This document shows, one piece after another, positions 1 through 5,240 of a DNA stretch of 8,312 bases; position 1 is the first letter of the stretch; each line of letters begins with the position of its first letter. The notes under the pieces are model-generated. The model had not been told where the DNA came from and searched no databases. It was given only the letters and a program-made list of their open reading frames with translations. The stretch spans positions 1 through 8,312 of the forward strand of contig JAAZAW010000236.1 in the NCBI GenBank assembly GCA_012514125.1, given 5' to 3'. This DNA is from Phycisphaerae bacterium (GTDB taxonomy: Bacteria > Planctomycetota > Phycisphaerae > JAAYCJ01). The translations under genes were made by a program, and so were the position numbers.

Positions 1-228
1 ACGACACGTTTAAATCAAAGACGTATTATTCAATCACTTGGCATTTTAGCCAAATAACCAAGGATTGTCAAGGCTGAAGAAAAGAGTTTGACAGAAAGGA
101 GCGGAAAGTGGCAAATTGCAGAAGTGCCGGGTGTTCCCTGCGGGAAGAGAAGAGAGGAGAAGCGTCAAGACACGAAGGACGCCAAGAAGAAAGAAATTTG
201 GAAAGTTGGAATAGAGAACCTTAATGAT

Positions 229-387
229 TCAAAACACTTCCCGTCCCCGATCCATCATAGTATAAAGATGCTGATAATTTTTGGGCGGAACTCCGACACG
301 GCTTATTTCGATGGTGTCGGGTTTATGAATAAAAATATTCCGGACAGTAAAAATCAGAGACACGATCATCCCCCTGATCATTTTCAT
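229..387 (-). CDS. Possible small protein, 52 residues, unknown function
   Basis: The reading frame is open further upstream (to 609), but I place the start at the ATG at 387. It is preceded by a strong Shine-Dalgarno GAGGGG (complement of 394-399) with a 6-nt spacer, and by a perfect TATAAT (complement of 431-436) about 45 nt upstream. The product begins with a basic, hydrophobic segment (MKMIRGMIVSLIFTVRNIF) that could be a short membrane or amphipathic helix. A polar part follows, with PDTIEISRVGVPPKN and a charged end. It contains no cysteine. The FTVRNIF-x-HKPDTIEI pattern faintly recalls the N-terminus of NuoI-type subunits, but there are no iron-sulfur motifs, so I do not claim that. 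The gene stands alone and is divergent from iorA. It could be a real small protein, a truncated gene or a chance frame; the expression signals are the main support. Confidence 0.35.
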   Translation of the reverse strand: MKMIRGMIVSLIFTVRNIFIHKPDTIEISRVGVPPKNYQHLYTMMDRGREVF

Positions 388-430
388 GATATTCCCCTCG
401 TATTTGACATATTCCCCCGAATCATCGGAT

Positions 431-436
431 ATTATA
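431..436 (-). promoter_or_regulatory. Candidate -10 box for the small leftward gene
   Basis: The complement of 431-436 reads TATAAT, a perfect sigma70 -10 hexamer, in an AT-rich setting. The -35 region at 16-18 nt spacing (around TTTCCT) matches TTGACA poorly. Transcription would start near 425 and give a leader of about 38 nt containing the GAGGGG Shine-Dalgarno before the ATG at 387. The hexamer alone could arise by chance. Confidence 0.35.
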
Positions 437-581
437 CGCTTTTTTTTGAAATAGGAAAGCGTGGGTCTTGCGGGAAAACAACGACGGTTACCGCTTGAAT
501 AAAAAGGGCAAAACGGTAATAATTTAAAGTCACGTAAAATGTTGGCTTGCATAAACATGAAAAAATCCAGCCGGCGGAGAT

Positions 582-591
582 GAAACGTTTC
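582..591. promoter_or_regulatory. 10-bp perfect palindrome upstream of iorA
   Basis: GAAACGTTTC is a perfect palindrome that ends 30 nt before the iorA start codon. Its position would suit an operator or a regulator half-site pair, but no second copy or paired promoter is evident. A chance palindrome is quite possible. Confidence 0.2.
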
Positions 592-621
592 TGCCTGTTG
601 ACTGTTCATTTAATTGGAGTA

Positions 622-2379
622 ATGAAATTGAGAGAACTGCTTTCGGGAAACGAGGCGATTGCTCGCGGAGCGTATGAAGCGGGCGTAACGGTGGCGACGG
701 GATATCCGGGGACTCCTTCGACGGAAATTCTGGAAAATGTGGTCGGCTACAAGTCTGAGATTTATTGTGAATGGGCGCCGAATGAAAAAGTGGCGTTTGA
801 GGTGGCGGCGGGGGCATCTCTGTCTGGAGCCCGGTGCATCGTGACGATGAAGCACGTGGGATTGAACGTGGCGGCGGACCCTTTGATGACGCTGGCGTAT
901 GTGGGGACGGTCGGAGGAATGGTGATTTGTGTAGCGGACGATCCGGGCATGCACTCGTCGCAGAACGAGCAGGACACCCGTCATTATGCGCGATTTGCCA
1001 AGATTCCCATTCTCGAACCCGCCGATTCGCAGGAGGCGAAGGATTTTATCCGAATTGGATTGGAAATTTCCGAGGAATTTCGGACACCGGTGATTTTGCG
1101 AACGACGACGCGGGTGAGCCATTCACGAAGCCTGGTAGAAATTAAAGAACGTCAAGCCACCGGCCGGAAAATCGCTTTTGAAAAAAATCCGCCGCGATTT
1201 GTGCCGATTCCAATGTGGGCGAGGGTAATGCGGGAGAAGGTGGAAGAACGTACCGCCAAACTTGAACAGTTGGCGAAAACTTCTCCGGTGAATCGAATTG
1301 AATGGCATGATCGCGAACTGGGCATTGTGACGGCGAGTATTTCGTATCAATATGTACGGGAAGTTTTCCCGGAGGCGTCGGTGCTCAAGCTCGGCTGGTC
1401 GTTCCCCTTCCCGGACGATCTGATTCGCGAATTCGCCGCCGGGGTGAAAAAAGTGCTCGTGGTCGAAGAACTCGACGATTTTCTGGAAGAGCACATTCGA
1501 GCGATGGGCATTGCCTGCGACGGCCGAAATTTCATATCGGGCATCGGGGAACTTTCAATTCCGAAACTCCAGGCGTCGCGGGCGAAGATGGAAGGTAAAG
1601 AATATATCTCGGCGGTACCGGTCGCATTGGCGTCCGACCTGCCGCCACGGCCGCCGGTGCTTTGTCCGGGTTGTCCGCATCGCGGGGTATTTTACGCATT
1701 AGGCAAATATGACGTGATTGTTACGGGCGATATCGGCTGTTATTCGCTGGGGGTGGCGTCTCCGCTCAATCGAATCGACACGATTTTGTGCATGGGCGGC
1801 GGGGTGTCGATGGCGCATGGGATGGACAAAGCGGGTGAGCCGAGAAAAGTCGTCGGGATCGTGGGAGATTCGACGTTTTTCCATTCGGGCATTACGGGGT
1901 TGTTGGATATTGCCTATAACAAAGGGAATTCGACGATCATCGTGGCGGACAATCGCACAACGGCGATGACAGGACACCAGGAAAACCCCGGTTCGGGCAG
2001 GACATTGATGGGCGAACCGACGATTGAAGCGTCGATCGAAGCCCTCGGCAGAGCGTGCGGTATCAAGCGGGTTCGCACGGTTGATCCATACGATTTCAAG
2101 ACGACTTTGGCGGTGATTGAAGAAGAGATCAACGCGGATGAACCCTCGCTGATTATTTCCAAGGCGGTTTGTCCGCTTCGCGAGCGCAAACGCGTCGGCG
2201 AGATACGTCGAATTGCGAACGAGAAATGTAAGAAATGCGGAGCGTGCTTGAAGCTCGGCTGCCCGGCGATTGAAAGTCAGGGCAAGGGTACGATTCCTGC
2301 GATCAACCCGCTGCTTTGCAGCGGCTGTGGTTTGTGCGAAAAAATATGCAAATTCGGAGCGATTCAGAATCAGGAATAA
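622..2379 (+). CDS. iorA: Indolepyruvate:ferredoxin oxidoreductase, alpha subunit IorA
   Basis: This is the large, thiamine-pyrophosphate-dependent subunit of the cytoplasmic enzyme that converts arylpyruvates and CoA to arylacetyl-CoA, CO2 and reduced ferredoxin. The 585-residue product has the full family layout. The N-terminal oxidoreductase domain begins KLRELLSGNEAIARGAYEAG and carries YPGTPST at residues 28-34. A CPGCPHRG motif leads into the TPP domain, with GDIGC at 369-373, GDS at 415-417 and DN at 443-444 (diphosphate and metal binding). A C-terminal two-cluster ferredoxin domain follows, with CX2CX2CX4CP at 536-548 and CX2CX2CX3C at 566-576. I chose the ATG at 622 because family members start just there. 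The open frame runs back to 547, but that extension is unlike the family. GGAG at 616-619 lies only 2 nt from this ATG; a TTG at 628 would be better spaced. Its partner iorB is downstream but separated by a toxin-antitoxin remnant. All expected motifs are present. Confidence 0.95.
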   Translation: MKLRELLSGNEAIARGAYEAGVTVATGYPGTPSTEILENVVGYKSEIYCEWAPNEKVAFEVAAGASLSGARCIVTMKHVGLNVAADPLMTLAYVGTVGGMVICVADDPGMHSSQNEQDTRHYARFAKIPILEPADSQEAKDFIRIGLEISEEFRTPVILRTTTRVSHSRSLVEIKERQATGRKIAFEKNPPRFVPIPMWARVMREKVEERTAKLEQLAKTSPVNRIEWHDRELGIVTASISYQYVREVFPEASVLKLGWSFPFPDDLIREFAAGVKKVLVVEELDDFLEEHIRAMGIACDGRNFISGIGELSIPKLQASRAKMEGKEYISAVPVALASDLPPRPPVLCPGCPHRGVFYALGKYDVIVTGDIGCYSLGVASPLNRIDTILCMGGGVSMAHGMDKAGEPRKVVGIVGDSTFFHSGITGLLDIAYNKGNSTIIVADNRTTAMTGHQENPGSGRTLMGEPTIEASIEALGRACGIKRVRTVDPYDFKTTLAVIEEEINADEPSLIISKAVCPLRERKRVGEIRRIANEKCKKCGACLKLGCPAIESQGKGTIPAINPLLCSGCGLCEKICKFGAIQNQE

Positions 2380-2394
2380 ATCGGATACAATTTG

Positions 2395-2403
2395 AACCGG
2401 TTT
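2395..2403. repeat. Left copy of 9-bp direct repeat AACCGGTTT
   Basis: This AACCGGTTT lies 16 nt after the iorA stop, just before the higBA remnant. An identical copy lies at 2946-2954, at the end of higA. The core AACCGGTT is self-complementary. The pair brackets the whole foreign-looking block between iorA and iorB and could be an insertion footprint, a recombination site or coincidence. Confidence 0.4.
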
Positions 2404-2415
2404 CATGCCTTGTGA

Positions 2416-2598
2416 ACAGACAGTGATGAAGCGGCAACCACAGTTGATGATTTGCGGTCGCCGCCGGGCAATCGCCTCGAAATGTTAAAAGGTCATCGAT
2501 CGGGACAGTACAGCATTCGGATCAATGACCAATGGCGAATTTGTTTTAAATGGCAAAATGGCGATGCCTGGGACGTAGAGATTGTGGATTACCACTAG
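2416..2598 (+). pseudogene. higB: HigB-type toxin remnant, N-terminus missing
   Basis: Sixty codons in the same frame as iorA, after a TGA at 2413-2415, encode the C-terminal two thirds of a HigB (RelE superfamily) ribosome-dependent mRNA interferase. The signature parts are plain: DDLRSPPGNRLEML, then GQYSIRINDQWRICFKW, then the closing DVEIVDYH and a TAG stop. Family members are about 90-95 residues; roughly the first 30-35 are absent. No start codon with a ribosome binding site exists in frame: the first ATG (2485) lies inside the conserved region. I searched the other frames upstream by eye and saw no missing N-terminal half, so this looks like truncation rather than a simple frameshift. 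It ends 16 nt before higA, the usual toxin-first higBA order. It is unlikely to be toxic, but this is inferred from the missing segment. Confidence 0.82.
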
Positions 2599-2602
2599 AC
2601 TC

Positions 2603-2607
2603 AGGAG
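2603..2607 (+). promoter_or_regulatory. Ribosome binding site of higA
   Basis: AGGAG sits 7 nt before the ATG at 2615 and decides the start. The frame is open back to a TTG at 2582, but that would overlap the end of higB and has no ribosome binding site at the right distance. Confidence 0.75.
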
Positions 2608-2614
2608 AAAGAAA

Positions 2615-2956
2615 ATGGCAGGAAAATTAAAACCAATCACTCCAGGTGAAATTCTTATCGAGGAGTTTCTTAAGCCTTTCGGTATCAGTCAAAATCAACT
2701 GGCCCGTGATATTAAAGTGCCGGTCGGACGCATCAGCGATATCATCCACGGACGCAGGGGAATTTCCACCGATACCGCTCTTCGGTTATCCATCTATTTT
2801 AAAACTACACCGGAGTTCTGGATGAATCTTCAAATGCGATACGATCTGAAGATAGCCCGGCGAAACACAAAAAATCGTCTATTTAATGTAATACGCCCTT
2901 TACACCCGAACCGGCAAATGGCAGGAAAAAAACATAAGGAACACCAACCGGTTTAG
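2615..2956 (+). CDS. higA: HigA-family antitoxin, XRE-type DNA-binding protein
   Basis: The product (113 residues) is a HigA antitoxin: a helix-turn-helix protein that in intact systems binds HigB and represses its own operon. It opens with the family hallmark MAGKLKPITPGEIL. The XRE helix-turn-helix covers about residues 23-62 (GISQNQLARDIKVPVGRISD, then HGRRGIS and TALRLSIYF). The diagnostic C-terminal part PEFWMNLQMRYDL lies at 66-78. It is somewhat longer than the usual 95-100 residues; the extra tail is basic and repeats the opening MAGK as MAGKKHKE near the end. The gene is intact while its toxin is truncated, so it now sits as an orphan antitoxin between iorA and iorB. It may still bind operator DNA and influence iorB and paaK, but no operator is identified. 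It might be an acquired element of different origin from its neighbours. Confidence 0.88.
   Translation: MAGKLKPITPGEILIEEFLKPFGISQNQLARDIKVPVGRISDIIHGRRGISTDTALRLSIYFKTTPEFWMNLQMRYDLKIARRNTKNRLFNVIRPLHPNRQMAGKKHKEHQPV
2946..2954. repeat. Right copy of 9-bp direct repeat AACCGGTTT
   Basis: Identical to the copy at 2395-2403. It overlaps the last codons and the first base of the higA stop (TAG 2954-2956), 37 nt before the iorB start. Confidence 0.4.
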
Positions 2957-2991
2957 TTTTAATGAAACTTCAGAAAGAAAGATAAATCGAT

Positions 2992-3573
2992 ATGGAAAAT
3001 AAAACAATAAGTGTGGTATTGGTAGGAGTCGGCGGCCAGGGTATTTTGCTCGGCAGCGAGATCGTCGCCAGAGCGGCAATGCACGCGGGATTTGATGTTA
3101 AGACGAATGAAGTGCACGGCATGGCGCAACGCGGCGGATCGGTGGTTGCCCAGATTCGTTACGGCAAACAGGTGCATAGCCCGCTGGTGTCGCCGGGGAC
3201 CGCACGAGTGCTTGGCTCATTTGAACAGATCGAGGCGATTCGGTTTGCACATTATCTGGCGGATGACGGTTTGGCGGTGGTGTCGAGTCAGATGATCGTT
3301 CCGGTGACCGTCTCGATGGGCGCAAGTCAATATCCGAAGGACACCGAAGATCGACTTCGGACAACATTTTCGAAATTGATTTACATGGATGCATCGAAAA
3401 TCGCCCTGGGCCTGGGAAATATCAAAACGGCCAATGTCGTGATTTTGGGGGCCATGTCCCGCGGGCTGGATTTACCGGTTGAATCGTGGCGAGAGGCCAT
3501 CGCCTCATCTGTGGCTGAAAAATTTCGCGATATCAACCTCAAAGCTTTTGAAGCAGGCAGAGCGTCGACGTAA
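2992..3573 (+). CDS. iorB: Indolepyruvate:ferredoxin oxidoreductase, beta subunit IorB
   Basis: This is the small subunit of the arylpyruvate oxidoreductase, matching the gamma/catalytic domain family of 2-oxoacid:ferredoxin oxidoreductases. It pairs with the TPP- and iron-sulfur-bearing IorA. The 193-residue length is normal. The glycine-rich motif VGVGGQGILLGSEI spans residues 11-24, and the conserved EVHGMAQRGGSVVAQIRYG spans 40-58. Central SPLVSPG and C-terminal NVVILGA segments also fit. The ATG at 2992 has only a weak purine-rich Shine-Dalgarno (AGAAAGAAAG at 2972-2981). It follows the end of higA by 35 nt, whereas iorA and iorB are commonly adjacent. PaaK follows after 39 nt, so the three metabolic genes are probably co-transcribed. 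No defect is visible. Confidence 0.93.
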   Translation: MENKTISVVLVGVGGQGILLGSEIVARAAMHAGFDVKTNEVHGMAQRGGSVVAQIRYGKQVHSPLVSPGTARVLGSFEQIEAIRFAHYLADDGLAVVSSQMIVPVTVSMGASQYPKDTEDRLRTTFSKLIYMDASKIALGLGNIKTANVVILGAMSRGLDLPVESWREAIASSVAEKFRDINLKAFEAGRAST

Positions 3574-3596
3574 TATTCAACACACACGCACCTATT

Positions 3597-3602
3597 GAAA
3601 GG
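3597..3602 (+). promoter_or_regulatory. Ribosome binding site of the paaK-like gene
   Basis: GAAAGG lies 10 nt before the ATG at 3613 and supports that start over the in-frame TTG at 3595, which has no ribosome binding site. Confidence 0.5.
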
Positions 3603-3612
3603 TCAATCCAAT

Positions 3613-4902
3613 ATGGCAACACAAATTTATCAAAACAAACAGGCGGAAACAGCATCGGTGGATGAGCTTCGATCAATTCAGCTTAAAGGCCTGAAACATA
3701 TCGCCAAACATGTCTATACTCAAAACACGGTGTTTCGTAAAAAATTCGATGCCCTTGGCGTCAGCCCCGACGAGATCAAAAATCTCGACGATATTTGCAA
3801 GCTGCCGATTATGGACAAGGAAGACCTCCGCGAAAATTATCCGATGGGCTTAAGCTGTGTCGATTCGCGGGATGTCGTCGAGATGCACATGTCGTCAGGC
3901 TCGACGGGCACCCCGATCGTCATGCCTTATACCGCCGGCGACCTGGATCAATGGGCGGAGTGTATGGCGAGGTGCTATCGCATGGCAGGTGCGATGATGG
4001 GCGACCCGGTGCAGATTACACCATCGTTTGGTCTGTTCAACGGCGGCTTTGGGTTTTATCATGGGGCGCGCAAAGCAGGATTGTTCGTCATCCCCACCGG
4101 TGCGGGTAATACCGCCAGGCAGGTTCGACTCGCCCGCGATTTTAAGACTCGCGTCATTACAGCGGTCGTTTCTTACGGCATTCGTGTCATGGAGATCATG
4201 GATGAGGAAAAATCAAAGCTTCCGGATTTGAAGATCGGTATTTTCGGAGCGGAAACCTTCACCGACGGCATGAAAGAAAAAATCCAAAAGGGCTTGGGCA
4301 TCGAAGCTTTCGATATTTACGGCATGACGGAGACCGGCGGCGTGGGTACACTGGGCATGGACTGTTCGGCGCACAAAGGCTTGCATGTCTGGGAAGATCA
4401 TTACATTGTCGAAATTCTCGACCGGGAAACAAAACAACCCGTCCCCGACGGCCAATTGGGTGTGTTGACAATTACATCGCTGACGCGAAAAGCGCTTCCG
4501 GTGATTCGTTTCTGGACCGGTGATCTGACCTACGTGGTCTCCCGCGAAAAATGTTCCTGCGGACGAACGCATGTCCGCCTGGCACCGATCACGGGACGCA
4601 CCGACGACATGCTCATCATCAAGGGTGTGAATTTTTTCCCGAAACAGGTCGAGCAGGCGCTGCTGGCGATTCCCGGCGTCAAAAACAATTACCAGATTAT
4701 CATCGAAGAAATCCACGGCGTCAAGGATGTCCGAATCAATGTCGAGGCGGAACCGAACGTCACAGGCTACATGGTCGAAAAACAATTGAAAGAAGTGTTG
4801 GGCTTCTCACCCAAGGGCGACGTCTTCAAACCCGGTGAACTGCCCCGCCAGGAAGGCAAAGCCAAACGCGTTTTCTATAAAGATGAAAACGGACTGCATT
4901 GA
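3613..4902 (+). CDS. paaK: Phenylacetate-CoA ligase family enzyme (PaaK-like)
   Basis: This is an AMP-forming arylacetate-CoA ligase of the ANL adenylating superfamily: arylacetate + ATP + CoA to arylacetyl-CoA + AMP + PPi, in the cytoplasm. The 429-residue length is typical of PaaK. Motifs appear in order: the phosphate-binding loop SSGSTGTP at residues 94-101; YGMTE at 236-240; the ribose-binding aspartate in FWTGDLT (D304); a CSCGRTHVRL segment at 314-323; the hinge GRTDDMLIIKGVN at 328-340; and the C-terminal lysine segment EGKAKRVF (K416, K418), the usual position of the catalytic lysine. The gene lies 39 nt behind iorB. In this setting the substrate is likely phenylacetate, indoleacetate or a relative. 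It may act either to activate arylacetates or on the arylacetyl-CoA made by IorAB. Exact substrate and direction cannot be read from sequence. Its codons end in C more often than those of iorA. Confidence 0.93.
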   Translation: MATQIYQNKQAETASVDELRSIQLKGLKHIAKHVYTQNTVFRKKFDALGVSPDEIKNLDDICKLPIMDKEDLRENYPMGLSCVDSRDVVEMHMSSGSTGTPIVMPYTAGDLDQWAECMARCYRMAGAMMGDPVQITPSFGLFNGGFGFYHGARKAGLFVIPTGAGNTARQVRLARDFKTRVITAVVSYGIRVMEIMDEEKSKLPDLKIGIFGAETFTDGMKEKIQKGLGIEAFDIYGMTETGGVGTLGMDCSAHKGLHVWEDHYIVEILDRETKQPVPDGQLGVLTITSLTRKALPVIRFWTGDLTYVVSREKCSCGRTHVRLAPITGRTDDMLIIKGVNFFPKQVEQALLAIPGVKNNYQIIIEEIHGVKDVRINVEAEPNVTGYMVEKQLKEVLGFSPKGDVFKPGELPRQEGKAKRVFYKDENGLH

Positions 4903-4910
4903 TCAATAAA

Positions 4911-4949
4911 AAACGGCACAGGAGCTATCCATGAGCTTCTGTACCGTTT
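4911..4949. terminator. Bidirectional intrinsic terminator
   Basis: The arms 4911-4926 and 4934-4949 pair over 16 positions (AAACGGCACAGGAGCT with AGCTTCTGTACCGTTT), with one C-A mismatch, one G-T pair and a 7-nt loop. On the + strand it is followed by CTCATTTTTAT; on the - strand by TTTTTTATTGATC. It lies between the convergent ends of paaK (4902) and the small lipoprotein gene (4981) and can serve both. Confidence 0.88.
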
Positions 4950-4980
4950 CTCATTTTTATATCCTGAGATCACCACATCA

Positions 4981-5202
4981 CTATTCGCTGATGCACTTTC
5001 CGATGGTTGAACAATCCACTTCCACACCGTCAACAAAACACGTCGTGGTCGTGGTCGTATTCGGGAACAACAACGAAATCGCATAGCCGGTCACCGCACC
5101 CACTGTGCCCGCCGCCACGATTGCCTGGGGCGAACACCCTCCCGAGAACGTCATCGTCATCAGGACCAGTAATATCGCCATCTTTCGTAAAATCTTTTTC
5201 AT
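4981..5202 (-). CDS. Small putative lipoprotein, unknown function
   Basis: A 73-residue protein that starts MKKILRKMAILLVLMTMTF, a classic basic plus hydrophobic export signal, then SGGC with Cys23 as the likely lipidation site. The -3 position is Ser rather than Leu, so the lipobox is imperfect. After it comes a small-residue hydrophobic segment at about 27-46 with glycines at 32, 35 and 39, as in glycine-zipper membrane proteins. A run of six threonines follows (49-54), then a short tail with cysteines 55, 64 and 70. The start is supported by AGGAG (complement of 5211-5215) with an 8-nt spacer. It lies 38 nt downstream of the large surface-protein gene on the same strand and is probably co-transcribed with it. 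I do not recognise a family. Confidence 0.72.
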   Translation of the reverse strand: MKKILRKMAILLVLMTMTFSGGCSPQAIVAAGTVGAVTGYAISLLFPNTTTTTTCFVDGVEVDCSTIGKCISE

Positions 5203-5240
5203 GCCATATTCTCCTGTAAGATATTCATTCCTGTCGCATC

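Larger units (their letters stand above)
1..621. other. Mostly non-coding region upstream of iorA
   Basis: This stretch holds no gene I recognise. Positions about 64-220 are strikingly purine-rich on the + strand (runs of GAAGAGAAGAGAGGAGAAG type) with no good ribosome binding site or start codon. Small inverted repeats are visible: TTGGC/GCCAA at 38-53, TTCCC/GGGAA at 134-146, and CCGACAC/GTGTCGG at 293-320. A possible small leftward gene (229-387) and its promoter are listed separately. No convincing sigma70 promoter for iorA is visible. The best candidate is TTGAAT at 495-500 with TAATAA at 517-522, which is weak. Confidence 0.6.

Noticed and set aside
88..498. 136-codon open frame on the + strand
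   Set aside because: Starts at a TTG without a ribosome binding site, has a low-complexity charged N-terminus from the purine-rich tract, and resembles no protein family I know.
547..621. N-terminal extension of IorA from an upstream start
   Set aside because: The 25 extra residues do not resemble IorA N-termini, which begin at the KLRELLSGNEA segment; the ATG at 580 has GGAG touching it, with no spacer.
500..621. T-box or tryptophan-type leader controlling iorA
   Set aside because: No T-box consensus, no aromatic-rich leader peptide and no terminator hairpin are visible in the leader.
1699..2406. Long 235-codon open frame opposite iorA
   Set aside because: Lies entirely antisense to well-conserved iorA motifs and its Arg-rich translation is typical of a shadow frame.
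3595..3612. TTG start six codons before the paaK ATG
   Set aside because: No ribosome binding site before it, and GAAAGG at 3597-3602 correctly serves the ATG at 3613.
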